Source: Talpa occidentalis (lineage: Eukaryota > Chordata > Mammalia > Eulipotyphla > Talpidae). From it: a DNA stretch of 64,000 nucleotides. The translations under genes and the position numbers were made by a program. Shown here in pieces: positions 38,886 to 63,655 of the stretch; positions within the stretch are counted from its first letter, which is position 1; each line of letters opens with the position of its first letter. Below the pieces are notes generated by a model. That model ran no database searches. It saw only the letters and a list, made by a program, of their open reading frames with translations, and had not been told where the DNA came from. The stretch spans positions 46,550,329-46,614,328 of the forward strand of contig NW_023601212.1 in assembly GCF_014898055.3 (NCBI RefSeq), written 5' to 3'.

Positions 38886-39800
38886 TGATCTTATTTAGTT
38901 AAAATCCAGGTGTTGTCAGGGATGCATTGCTTCTGGAGGTTCTGAGAGAATTCATTTCCTTGCCTTTGCCACCTTTTAAATACTACCTACATCTTTTGAC
39001 TTATGCCGCATCCATCATCTTCAAAACCAGGAACAGCAGGTTGAATCGCTCAAGCTATCATTTCTCTGAACCCTTGTCATTATATTGGGCCCATCTAGTT
39101 CATCTATATTAAGGACAGCTGACTAGCTAATTCCATCTGTGACTAGCTAATACTTTAAGGACAGCTACTAGCTAATTCCATCCTTAATTCCTCTAGCCAA
39201 GTAACCAAACATTTTCACAAGTTCTGAGCACTATGGTTTGGACTCCTTATTCGGCTACCAAAGAGTCCAGCTTCATTCTTTTGCATGTGACTCTTCAGTG
39301 GTGGCAGCACCATTTGTTGAAGACTAGTCTTTTCTCATTGAATGGTCAGGGGACCCTTGAAGAGCCGTTTCCTGGAGATACAGTGTATGGATTTATTTGT
39401 GCATGCGTGTGTATTCTGATACCATATCTTGATTACTGGAGCTTTGTAGTAAATTTGAAATAAGAAAGTGTGAGTTCTCCAATTTTTTCCCCCCTAAGAT
39501 TCTTTTGATTATTTCTGGCTCCTTGCAATTGCATATGAATTTTAGGATCAGTATGGCAACTTCTAAAAAAAAGGCAGGTGAAATTTTGTTAGGTGTGGTG
39601 TTGAATCTGTAGACCAATTTGGGGACTATTACCACCTTAACAATATTAAATCTTCCAATCCATGAACATGGGTACCTATTGATTAGATCTTTTTTTCCAA
39701 CATTTTTATAATTTTCCGTGCACAAAGGTTGCACTTCTTTTGTTAAATTTATCCCTATTTCATTCTTTTTGATGCTACTGTAAATAAAACTGTTTTCTTA

Positions 39801-40199
39801 ATTTGCTACTGATTTTAAGGATGCATTGCCAATACAAGTCTCCTTGCACTTACTAGACTCTACTTAACTGCCTAGGCTCATAAAGACTTCACGTTGCAGC
39901 CCTCTTTGCCTGTGCTATTCCTGCTTTCTTATCTACCAGGGCCCACTTGCTCCAGCCTGGAAACTACTCCATATAACAGCCAGGGTAGATGCCTCTCTGG
40001 GTCCTCAGAGGCACCAAGGTCCCCCTGGGAGCATTTGTATTAGGCTTTTAAATCAGTATGTTTTCAGTCCCTGCTCTGTGCCAGGCAAAACTCTAGGGGC
40101 TTTTGATGTATTAGTGAAACTAAATTAAACACCTTGCTCTAAATGCAGCTTATATTTTATAGAAAGGCCAAAATAGCAACAAATGTTAGAATGTTCGGG
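39801..40199. other. PGLS upstream flank
   Basis: No repeat or gene seen. GC content rises towards the PGLS island. Confidence 0.4.
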
Positions 40200-40860
40200 A
40201 ACTTCGAAGTCCATCCAAATACGCCCTTCGCCAGGAAATTTTCCCACCTCGAAATTCCTCCTAGGCTCCCCAACTCCAGTAACTCCGCCCTGACACCACC
40301 AGGTGGAGAGCTACAGCAGCCCCGCCAGCCCTGCCTGCCCAGCCTCATTTATGCGACTGCGCATGTGCCGTAGGCGGCTGCTTGAACGTTCAGAGTAGAG
40401 CGGCTGGGCCTGTATCTGCGCAGGCGCACTGGCGACCACTGGGAGCGCTTCCGCCTCCCCGCCGCCGCCGTCGCCATGGCCGCGCCGGCCCCGGGCCTCA
40501 TTTCAGTCTTCTCGAGCCCGCAGGAGCTGGGCGCGTCGCTGGCGCAACTAGTAGCGCAGCGGGCTGCGTGCTGCCTCGCTGGGGCCCGCGCCCGCTTCGC
40601 GCTCGGCCTGTCAGGCGGCAGCCTGGTCTCCATGCTGGCCCGCGAGCTGCCCTCCGCCGCCGCCCCCGCCGGGAACGCCAGCCTGGCGCGCTGGACTGTG
40701 GGCTTCTGCGACGAGCGCCTCGTGCCCTTCGAGCACGCCGAGAGCACGTACGGCCTCTACCGGGTGAGCGCTACGGGGGCCGCTAAGGGTCACGTTCAGA
40801 GAGCCGCACCCATCGCCCGAACCCGGCCGCGGGTGCCCCCGGGGCCACCCCGAGGTGGCT
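40200..40860 (+). promoter_or_regulatory. CpG island and promoter of PGLS
   Basis: A CpG-dense block covers the last 275 bp before the PGLS start and all of exon 1. It contains two NRF1-type motifs and no TATA box, and ends in a gccgccgccg run directly before the ATG. Typical of a constitutive metabolic gene. Confidence 0.8.
40417..40428 (+). promoter_or_regulatory. NRF1-type site in PGLS promoter (with a second at 40358-40369)
   Basis: TGCGCAGGCGCA is a canonical NRF1 recognition sequence, placed 48 bp before the ATG. TGCGCATGTGCC, 59 bp upstream of it, is a near match. NRF1 is a known activator of CpG-island promoters of energy-metabolism genes. Confidence 0.7.
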
Positions 40861-43800
40861 GCGCCCTGCGTCTGAGCCCGGCTGCGGGGGTCCCGCAGGG
40901 TCATACTGGCCCCGTGACCTCTATCAAGGCGGGAGCTGGGAAGGGGTCACTGGGTGCCCTGATGTCCCACGTGTGCTGTACATTCATTCCCTTCTGGGTG
41001 GGGGCCTTGAAGTCCTTTGTGCTTTATCCGGTGGCCAGGCAGGGGGAAGGACATGGGCAAAGGCGTGAAGGCGAAGGTCGTGTTCCAGGGACCTAGAGAA
41101 TTGCAGGCTCTATGGCAGTTAGGGACCAGGCAGGCAGTAGGGAGCTGGGGTGGAGCCCAGGCCTGAATTTCCTGACCTGCATAAGTTCTTGCCGCTATCC
41201 ACGCCTCCGGAGGTGCTGATGACCTGGGGGCAGGCTTGTATTTCTACTGGGGTCCCAAGGCTCCTATAGAACTAGGGAAGCACTCCCATTTTATAAGTAG
41301 GAAAATTGAGACGTGGAGGTTATGAGGGCGACCCTGAGGTCCTCTGGCGGCAAAAGCTGCCCAGGGAGGTGTGGGAGGGGCCAGCTTGGCTGGGAGCCTG
41401 GAGTCCTTCAGGTGCTGGGTGTGGTGTTCTCTTGGCATAGAAGCTTGAGCTGCTGATTTTCTGGTTGATTTTTTATTTGTTTGTTTGGTAAAGAAGGAAG
41501 TTTTATCCATTACCAAGCACTTTATCTGCAGTATCTCATGAATGCACCTCATCCTACCCCCAATAACCTATAAGATGAGGCTGCTAGTTACCCCTATTTT
41601 ATAGATGAGGTCACCGAGGCCAGAAGAGGAGTGCTTACCTGCCAGGGTCACCCTGTGACCAGCGGGGGTCTGGGACATGGCTCTTCCCCATGGCCCGCCC
41701 ATCCCCTCCGGGAACACAGTGGGCTGTGGCTTAAGGGCCTTCCTGTGTTTCTTCTCCCAGAACTTAGTTAAAAGGGCTTTTGTTTCTTTTTATTTTGGGG
41801 GAATTTTTACTTCAAGAGACTTCAGAAAACTTTAGATTTTTTTAAATTAGGAAATTTGTACGTTACTTAAAATTCTAACAAAAAAGTAAAAGAGAAAGTT
41901 GCAAGGATGTCCATGTATTCAGTGCTGGGGTCATGGTGGGTAGCTGGGTGGTTCCGTTCTTGGGCTTCATTGTTGGGCAACAGGCACAGGATGTATAGAC
42001 CAATGAATAAGAGAAACCCATGCAGAGCATTAATATAATGTGTAGACAAAATACAATAGTGTGGGATGATGGGAAGTGCTGGGGAAGAGGTGGTGAGCTG
42101 CATGGTGGGGGTTGGGTTCTGAGAAGGTGACATTTACTCTGAGACCCGGAGGTAGTGAGGAGCTGGCTGCAGGCAGCCAGGGCAGAGGGCACTGCGGAGG
42201 CAAAGGCTGTGTAGTGGGAATGGATGTGGGTGAGGATTCTGTCTGTCTGCCAGTTCCCCAGTGAGAGGAATTCTGTTAGTTCCTTGGCTGGCTGTAATGA
42301 AGAGCTACAAATGGGGCAGTTTAAAATGACAGGGATTTATTGTCTAGTAGTTGTGGAGCCAAGAATTCTGAAATCAAGGTGTGGTAGGGCCATGGCTCCC
42401 TCAGGACACTCAGGGGAGGGTCCTTCGTATCTTCCAGTTCTGGGGGCTCCAGGCACTCGTGTTTTGTGGCCACGTCACATTAGTCTCTGCTTCTGTGTCT
42501 ACACAGTCTTCTCTGATTCTTTCATTGTGTCCTTGCTTATTAGAATAGGTTTTAGAGCCCGCCCTAACCCACTGAGACCTCACTTTATCAAGTTACACCT
42601 GCAAAGACTCTCTAAATAGGGTCACATTCTGAGGCTACAGTGGACATGAACTTTGAGGGCCACTAGTAAAACCAGTAGAGGGACACAGGGGCATTTCCAT
42701 CTTCAAAGATAGACCCTGTGCACCTTGGGCCTCTCAGCAGGAATTTTCTTCTGCTCAACCCCAGCCATGGACCTTCTGGGCTGAGGTGCCCCCGGCCAAG
42801 GAGGGGGTTTGGTTAGCTGAGGACTTGCCGGTGTTTCAAGAGAACTGCCTGACAAACCAGCAGTTCCATTGTTGGGCACCTGCCCAACAATGCCCAGCCA
42901 GAGGAGGAGGGAACTCAGGTGACAACATGGACATCGATATTTCCTCTTGGCTTTTCTCAGTGCGGTCTCCAAGGGTGTGTGTAGATGGTGACCTTTGTAC
43001 TTGGACTGAACAGAGAGGCCTTTCCAATAGTGGATTTGACCATGTTACTCTCCAGCTCCTTGGCTCCCTCTTACCCTCAATCTGGAGCGCATACTCCTTA
43101 GGGCAGTATTTGGGAGTCAGTCCTATGAGATTTGATGGGTTTACCTGACCCTGCTATTTTCCCCCTCTAATTCTGTATTTTTGCTGATCCCCTGCTTTTC
43201 CTTTGTGTCTCTTCTCAGCATCACCTTGGCTGAGCTAGACAATGCCTGAAAGGTGACACCAATCTGGGGTTGCCAACATCTTTCCCAGAATGAAGCAAAG
43301 GTCTGGGATTCATCTCCATGGGAAATGGCTGGAGCCTCTGCTTTGCAGGAGGCCTGAGTCCAGTTGCTTCTACATTAAACCAGTTGAACAGAAGTGGCAC
43401 ACCTACGAAGAGCTGGGCCTGGGCACCTGTAATGGCATCCCAAAGAGAAGTTAGTGCTCATCACAGTTACAGATGGTGCCTCTAAGCAGCAGTGTGGGGG
43501 AGGTTCAGCCAGGAGTAGCTGCCTGGAGGAGGCAGCCTGAGGGATATATAGGAGTTTTTCATGCAGGAAAAACTGCTTGTGTCCAGGGGGGGGGCCTCAT
43601 GGAGGACAGAGTAGCTAGGTATTATCCTGAGGGTAAAGGGACCCTGGGGATTTTGAAGCAAAGCCAGACAGTGCCGACTGGGCCAAAGGTTCCCAAGCCT
43701 GATGAAGCCAAAGATCTCAACTGACACTTGAGGTGGGTATGAAGACAGTCCCATCCTCAAGGCGTCCTCATCAAGTGGTCGTGTGCAAGCCCTCTGCCAT

Positions 43801-46800
43801 CAAGAAGCCTGCATTACTGGTGGTGATGTATCCTATTTTCCCTCTATCTGCCAGACCCACCTCCTCTCCAGGCTGCCCATTCCCGACAGCCAGGTGATCA
43901 CCATTAACCCCCAACTGCCTGTGGAGGAAGCAGCTGAGGACTATGCCAAGAAACTGAGACAGGTGAGTCCCTCAGTGGCCACGGAATGCCTCACCCACAC
44001 TGACTGCTTCCTTCCAGGGCGGTGAGCAACCTGCAGGTGGCACTGCATGATTGTTTTAGTGGAAACTCCCCTGGGGGTGATTAGTAGACCCAGCCCTGCC
44101 CTGGGTCACCCCTTTTGAAGAGTCCCCCTTCTGAGAGGTCATGCCCCTGTCCTGTGGTCCCCAAGGGAAACCTCACCACTGCCACCTTGGTACCAGGCCT
44201 GGGTCCTCTTATCTTGGCGACAGTTGTATCCCTCGACTCTGGGCTAGTCATCCAGGTGAGACATGGAACCTTATAGAGTAGAGCACCTTTTTTTTTTTTT
44301 TAAAGATTTATTTATGCATACAAAAACTGGGGTACAGACCAGAGGTACAGGGGTGTGAGAGGATTCACCAGAGACAGAGTGGGGAACACAACAGGCAGAT
44401 CTACTGAAATACACCGCTGAGGGGAGCAGTGGATGAGACAGGAGAGGTCTGCTGCTCCATGTGGGTCACCTCCCTGACTGGCCAGGGATCGAACTTGTGC
44501 TGCAGTAGCCGTGGACAGCTTCATAGTGTTGTGCTTAACCCCTTGTGCCATCAAAGGTCCTAGAGCACCTTTGATCACAGGTGAGGTCCAGCATAGCTCT
44601 CTGTTACAGACATGTATGATTCTTTTTTTGACAACTGTGTCCTTGGAGCCCTACCTCACAATCTCTCTGGACCATCTTCTTTCCTTCAGGCCTTCCAAGG
44701 GGACTCCATCCCAGTTTTTGACTTGCTAATCCTGGGTGTGGGTCCTGATGGCCATACCTGCTCACTCTTCCCAGACCACCCCCTCCTGCAGGTGAGTGTG
44801 CCCACAGCAGTCATAGTGGTACCTGAGCAGCGGTCTGTGCCATCTGGGCCTTCCAGAGGAAAGAGAGAGGTGCCTAGAATCTGGTCAAGAAAGCCTCGGC
44901 CAACAGGTGTGCAAGCTGAACCTAATTCCTCTGAACCTTGTATGCCTCTCTTAAAACGGACCTTCAGTTAAATAGAGGCACAACTTAGAGTTATTGCAGG
45001 TTGGGTTGAAGACCACCACAATAAAGCAAATGTGGTAGTAAAGCGAGTCACACATTTTTTGGTTTCTCAGTTATGTTTACTTGATGAGTAGTGAGTAGTG
45101 AGGTTTACACTGTATTGTAGTCTATGAAGTATGCAATAGTGTTATATCTAAAAACAGAAACAATGTACATATCTTAATTAAACGTGACCCGAAGTGAGCA
45201 CATGCTGTTGAACAGTGGTGCCAATGCAGGGTTGCCACAGACCTTTAATTTGTATAAATGACGAATCTGTGAAGCACAAATAAGAGAAGTGCAATAAATT
45301 GAGGTGTGCCTGTACCTCAGGATTAGTGGGGTGGGATGGGATGATGGCTTGCGTGTGCCTGGGGTGTGTGAGTGCTCATGACAGATGACACTGTCATCCT
45401 GTCTCCCACTGATCTCCCACCTCCAGGAACGAGAAAAGATTGTGGCCCCCATTAGCGATTCCCCGAAGCCTCCACCACAGCGTGTGACCCTCACACTCCC
45501 TGTGCTGAATGCAGCCCGAACTGTCATCTTTGTGGCAACTGGAGAAGGCAAGGCAGCTATTCTGAAGGTAATGGCTGAAGACCCAGTCCGAGAAAGTCAT
45601 GGGCATGTGGGCCTGGGGATAGAATAGGGTCCCAGACACTGTTGTATTAGAAGCATTAGGGTCCCAAGATAGTGTATAATTCAGGGGTTAAAGGGGAGAA
45701 CGAAACTGGTCACAGGCCAGTGGTAATTAGCAATTATGGAAAAAGATGAAGAAATGAGGCCAAAGGTGCCCTCAGGTGTATTCATAGCACTTAATGTGTT
45801 AAAAAAGTTTTTGAAATAATCTCTGTAATCTAGAAACAAGATAAATATAACTCTAAGAAAAATGGGTGGAAGGAATAAGCAAAATTAAAATCAGAATTTA
45901 ATGAATTGCTTAATATTTTTAAAAGCCCAGTGGTAAGTAGATGCAAAAGATAGACCCTTGGCAAAACTAATGGGGGGAGGGTAGTGTGGGAAAATCGTGT
46001 GTAATAAGAATAAGAAAAAAGGTATCTTGTGTATAATATTTAAGAAAAAATATAAAATAAAAATCTTAAAAATAAACTAATAAAATATATATATTTTTTC
46101 TATCATTGAAAAGACTATGAAAGACACTGGAAACATTTTTTAAAATTGATTAAATGATATTTCTTTCCCCCAAATCTTTGGGTCCAGATGCCCTCCCATG
46201 GGTGACTGATGCTGGGGTTTGGGAGTCCAACAGACACAGTGTCCCTCCCTGTGATGCCCGCCTGACTTTATACAGCCATTTAGCCCCCACCCCTCCCCTT
46301 TCCCATCAGCAAAGTGGAAGGGTCCTTCCCCATGGGCCCCCCAGAGTCCCCAGCTCAGCGTGTGCTTCTGTGAGGCTACCTGAAGCCTCAGCTCCCCTGC
46401 TGAAGGGCTGATCTCACAGGATCTTAGCAGTAAATGAGCTAACAGACCCAGAAGGCTTGGCCGGGCCTGATGGAGAAAGCAGTGTTTCTGACACACCAAT
46501 GAGGAGGCTACATCAGGGGACTCAGCGTGCTACACGTTGTAGGGCCAAATCCTTCAGCTAAGAAAGGGATTTTTACCTATTGAAAAAAAAATACCAAAAT
46601 AAAATACTCCTTGACATGTAGAAATCTTACAGAATTCAGATTTCCATGTCCATGAATAAAGTTTTGTTGGAACTCAATTGTGCCTATTAAGTGTCATCTG
46701 CTACTACTTTTGTGCTATGACGGCAGAGCTGAGTAGTCGCCCGCCGGGCAGGGTGTGACCTGGCCAGAAAGAGACAGCTGACCCTTGAGCAACACGCACC

Positions 46801-47435
46801 TCTATTTACACACATATTTTCTTGTAAACAGCTGAACTTGTGGCGTTGACATACTGCAACACTGTAAATAGGATTTTCATAATGCCATTTTCTTTTCTCT
46901 ATCTGTATGGTAAGAATACAGTCTATATTACATATATAATCTACAGAATTTTTTAATTGTGTGCTCTCAGTAAGGCTTCTGGTTAACAGCAGGCTAGCAA
47001 TATCTACGTTTGGGAGGAGTTAACAATTCCACATGGGTTTTTGACCACAGGGGGTTGAAGCTCCTGCTGTTGTTCAAGAGGCAGCTATATATGGACTCTC
47101 TGATCTTTGCAGTAAAGGTTTGCCGACCCCAGCATTAGTCACAGATGACAGAAGGGAAGGGAACTTGTCCCTGATAGCTTGAAGGTAGGGCAACTGAAAA
47201 AGTAATCTCACCTCTTGATGGCTGAGGAGTCTTGTCCCTGGGGGGCCCTGAGACCTCATGGGTATGGGGGCCTCATACTCCTGACCTCTCCATGCAGCGC
47301 ATTTTGGAGGACAAGGAGGAGAACCCGCTCCCCGCCGCCCTGGTTCAACCCCACACCGGGAAGCTTTGCTGGTTCCTGGACGAGGCTGCAGCCAGACTCC
47401 TGACTGTGCCCTTTGAGAAGCATTCCACTTTGTAG
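40476..47435 (+). CDS. PGLS: 6-phosphogluconolactonase, 5 exons, 258 aa
   Basis: Coding exons: 40476-40763, 43855-43962, 44690-44791, 45427-45567, 47298-47435. All four introns are GT-AG and phase 0; the sum is 258 codons plus TAG, as in human. Known role: cytosolic hydrolysis of 6-phosphogluconolactone to 6-phosphogluconate, step two of the oxidative pentose phosphate pathway between G6PD and PGD. Seen: the phosphate-loop-like GLSGGS at residues 44-49, CDERLVPF at 78-85, and the strongly conserved [16 protein letters not shown] at 148-163, which together define the glucosamine-6-phosphate isomerase/6PGL fold family. The C-terminus EKHSTL matches human. The start has a strong context (gtcgccATGg) within a CpG island. 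It lies 6.4 kb downstream of the SLC27A1 stop, same strand, with its own promoter. Intact; no odd residues noted. Confidence 0.97.
41515..41700 (+). repeat. MIR in PGLS intron 1
   Basis: 'tattttatagatgaggtcac' within 'ccaagcactttatctgcag' and 'gggtcaccctgtgaccagc' is the full MIR order. Confidence 0.7.
42090..42220. repeat. L2-like fragment
   Basis: 'gagaaggtgacatttactct' to 'cactgcggaggcaaaggct' follows the L2 order. PGLS intron 1. Confidence 0.45.
42275..42670 (-). mobile_element. MaLR-like LTR, antisense, in PGLS intron 1
   Basis: 'gggatttattgtctagtag', 'ccaagaattctgaaatcaag' and 'acacctgcaaagactctc' give the antisense MLT1/MST-type order across nearly the whole element. Confidence 0.6.
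42680..43850. other. PGLS intron 1, right part
   Basis: No clear repeat. Several short open frames on both strands with no recognised protein. Confidence 0.4.
44291..44560 (-). repeat. Older-type SINE in PGLS intron 2
   Basis: Flanks tagagcaccttt at 44279-44290 and 44561-44572 are identical. It ends 117 bp before the exon 3 acceptor. Confidence 0.93.
44985..45316. mobile_element. Tigger1-like nonautonomous DNA transposon in PGLS intron 3
   Basis: Ends 'gagttattgcaggttgggtt' and 'gtgcaataaattgaggtgtg', with 'acaataaagcaaatgtggta' inside, as in Tigger1-type elements. The transposase part is absent. Confidence 0.75.
45700..46170. other. AT-rich stretch in PGLS intron 4
   Basis: Long A/T-dominated sequence with 'aaatataaaataaaaatc' and (at)n at 46085-46095. 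Unassigned; no reading frame. Confidence 0.4.
46625..47140 (-). mobile_element. MER5A-like element split by a MER2/Tigger-type MITE
   Basis: MER5A-like ends at 46645-46720 ('gaataaagttttgttggaac') and 47108-47140 ('gtaaaggtttgccgacccc'), antisense. Between them, 46770-47083 starts 'agctgacccttgagcaacac' and ends 'gttgttcaagaggcagct', an inverted-repeat pair of a MER2-type element. Confidence 0.65.
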
Positions 47436-47635
47436 CTGTTCCTGAGGGACACCACCACTGCTGGGACCAAGCACTGCCCAGCGGGGCCAAGACCTGCTGG
47501 GGCTGGGCCCCACCGCCACCACGCTTGGGCTTCTTTTTCGAAAAGCCGAGTGGTGCTGCTGGAAGCCAACAGTGTCCTGCCACCAGCCCTGCCTGGGGGG
47601 CTCAGCCCAGGGCCCTCACTCCAGACAACCCAGAT

Positions 47636-47641
47636 ATTAAA
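47636..47641 (+). terminator. ATTAAA poly(A) signal of PGLS
   Basis: The variant signal ATTAAA lies about 200 bp after the PGLS stop, giving a short 3' UTR as expected for this gene. A GT-rich stretch follows at 47665-47690. Confidence 0.6.
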
Positions 47642-47814
47642 AAGAGCATTTGCTTGAAGTCGCCACTGTCTCCTGGTCCTTGGTGGGCAGTACCTGGGCT
47701 TAATGGCTGACCCCACCGCACTCTCACTGGTCCTCCACCTTGGCGGGGGGTGGGCTAGGGGGCGGGGACTCCTAGGATGACATTCCTGGGGCTGCCACAG
47801 CAAAGTCCTGCCAA

Positions 47815-48085
47815 CTGTGGAGCCTAAAACTAAAAATTTGTTTTCTTATACTTCCAGAGGCCAGAGTCTAAGATCAAGGTGTGGGCAGGGGTGGATCCTT
47901 CTAGAGGCTTCGAGGAGGCACCTGTCCCAGACCTTTCTTCCGGGGCTGGATATCTGGGTTTTTGGTGGTGCTGGCAGTCCTTGGGTTCCTGGCTTGTTGC
48001 TGTATTACCTCCATTTCTTCCCCCTCCTCCCTGCATTACCTCCATTTCTGCCTCTCTCTCTCTCTGTCTCTGTCTCTCTGTCTCT

Positions 48086-48130
<45 letters not shown>

Positions 48131-48270
48131 TTGGTGTCCTCTTTGGATCTAGAAGCACTAAATACGGGATGACCTCATCTCAAGATTCTTAACTAACTAC
48201 ATCTGCAAAAATGCTTATTCCAAATAAGGTTGCTTTCTGAGGCTCTAGGGTTTGGGATGTGGACATTATC
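47815..48270 (-). mobile_element. MaLR-like LTR, antisense, with an expanded microsatellite
   Basis: 'cttccagaggccagagtcta' to 'ctaactacatctgcaaaaa' is the antisense MLT1-type order. The middle has grown into a TCTC/TG repeat. Confidence 0.6.
48052..48129 (+). repeat. (TC)n-(TG)20 compound microsatellite
   Basis: TC/TCTG units from 48052 lead into about twenty uninterrupted TG units. Likely polymorphic. Confidence 0.95.
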
Positions 48271-48279
48271 TTTTATGTG

Positions 48280-48830
48280 TAAAAATGCAACATAAAATTT
48301 GCCATTTTGACTATTTTAAGTGTACAGTTGAATGGCATTAATGTACACAACAGTTTTTCTCTTTTTTCTCAATAGCTGTAGGCTTAACTCTTGTAGGGAC
48401 ACAGTTCACCTTGTGCAAACCTCACCACATCTGACCCCATAACTGAAACTATGTGTCCATTCAGTGCTCACTCTTGCCCAGTCCCTGGTATCCACCAACT
48501 ACCTTCTATGATTTGGTGATTCTAGGGGCCACATACAGGTGAAGTCACAGTATTTGTCTTTTTGTTCATATTGTAGCGTGGTTTAGGATTCCTTTCCTCT
48601 TTAAAGCTGAATAACATGCCCTTGTAGATAGGTACTCACATCTCCTTGAGCCTGCTTTTCAGTTATTCTGGGTATATACCCAGAGGTGAAATTGCTGGGT
48701 CATATGGTAATTCCATTTGTAAATTTGTTTGAGGAACCTCCATCCCATTTCCCTATTACTGTATCGGGTCCCAATTTAACACATCCTCGTCAACATTTTA
48801 TTCTGTTTTTTGTTTTGTTTTGGTTTGGTT
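48280..48830. mobile_element. Old L1 fragment
   Basis: 'tctgggtatatacccagagg' and 'gaaattgctgggtcatatgg' are classic L1 phrases. Confidence 0.75.
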
Positions 48831-49400
48831 TTTTTGCCAGTCTATTGGGTTGTGCTGCATACAGGGTTGGTGGTGCCCTCTGCGTGGGGCTGCAGCCTGC
48901 TCATAGCCTTGATGTGCCAAGTGCAGAGCTACTGCAATTTCCAAGCTCACCTCAAAGTTAAGGCCTAGTGCAGCTTGCTGGACTCCACGGATGGCATTGG
49001 GGCAGGATGGTAGGCATACAGGGGCCTCACCCATGCAACAGCTTTGTCTAGTGTGGGACTGGGGGCGGGGGTCATCCCACAGAGGCCCCTGAAAGGGGCA
49101 TGGGAATTGAAACCCTAAAGTTGAAACCACAGAAAGTGAATTTTTAAACGTCTTGTCTGGCTCAGTCACACCTCATGTGACAGTGAGAAAGTGACTGGAA
49201 ATACTGAAAAAAGCCCCAGTGGGCAATAGCAGATGGCTGGGAGCTAGGAGCTGCAGGTGGAGCTTAGGGCAGGGCTTGAGAAGCAAAGGGGAAGTGAGGA
49301 TACAGGCATGGGGACCCTACATGTACTTCTCTCCCCATGACATCTATCCCTGCTTCAAACCTGCTTATGGCTCCCCTTCCCTGTCAAGAGTGAAACATCT
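48831..49400. other. Spacer between PGLS and NIBAN3
   Basis: No gene or recognised repeat. Confidence 0.4.
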
Positions 49401-49401
49401 C

Positions 49402-49623
49402 AGGCCTCCCTGGTGGTGCAGGGGTTACAGACAGGGCTATCCAGGAGCCATCCACATGGCGCAGCAGACCTCTTCTGCCTCTCCCGCTGTTCCCCTCAGC
49501 AGTGTATTTCAGTAGATCTGCCTGTTCTGCTCCCCACTATCTCTGGTGAGTCCTCTCACCCCCCACACCTCTGGCCTGTACTCCAGCTCTTGTATGTATA
49601 AATAAATACATCTTTTAAAAAAA
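49402..49623 (+). repeat. SINE with internal deletion
   Basis: Flanks gtgaaacatct at 49390-49400 and 49624-49634. About 50 bp of the head region after 'ggggttacag' are missing. Confidence 0.9.
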
Positions 49624-49639
49624 GTGAAACATCTTACTT

Positions 49640-50050
49640 GACTCACAAACACCGTGTGGCTCCTGAGGACCCCCTTCCTTTCCTAACATCTTCACCTCAC
49701 TCACCCTCCACCAGCCCACCCACTTTGTGCTGTTAGTGGAACCCTCCAAGTTCATTTCCATGTCAGGGCCTTTGCATGTGCTGTGCCCGCTGCGTAGGGG
49801 TCTCTTTGCCTCAGCCTTGTACATGACTTGGGCCCTTACGTCCTTCAGGTCTTGGTACAACATCACCTCCTTCACTCCTCCCCACTCAGAGCATTTTCTA
49901 CCCCTTCATATTCCATTTTCCCCTTACTCTTGTTTTCTGAGTTTTGTGGGCATGCTAACCCCGTAGTCCATGGAGGGTGGATTGTAGCTTATTTTGCCCA
50001 CTTCTGTATCACAGTGCTTAATTCAGGGATGATACTCAGGCTGGCATGAA
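49640..50050. repeat. L2-like fragment
   Basis: 'cagggcctttgcatgtgctg' and 'aacatcacctccttcactcc' are the L2 3' region. Confidence 0.6.
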
Positions 50051-63444
<13,394 letters not shown>

Positions 63445-63612
63445 TAGAGGCAAGATGGTAATTAGAAACTGGGTTGATGGTTCTTCTGGGCTCACACTAG
63501 GCCCTCTGCATCTCCCATGAGAGTGCTCAGTGTTGCCATTTGAGAGCTGGGCTGGGGGTCCATGGATCTCTTATCATGAATGACACAGACTTAGAAGAGG
63601 GGGAGGCAGATA

Positions 63613-63643
<31 letters not shown>

Positions 63644-63653
63644 AGTGTGTGTA
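63613..63653 (+). repeat. (TG)14 microsatellite
   Basis: Fourteen TG units with a short interrupted TG extension, in the intron after NIBAN3 exon 12. Confidence 0.95.
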
Positions 63654-63655
63654 GG

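Larger units (their letters stand above)
37155..39800. mobile_element. Old L1 sequence interrupted by three SINEs
   Basis: L1 phrases run through the block ('tttgatttgcattttcttga', 'agcaccatttgttgaag', 'gtgtggtgttgaatctgtag'). SINEs at 37738, 38051 and 38602 split it. No L1 protein frame survives. Confidence 0.7.

Noticed and set aside
48061..48129. Apparent short protein with Ser/Leu/Val-Cys repeats
   Set aside because: Translation of the TC/TG microsatellite.
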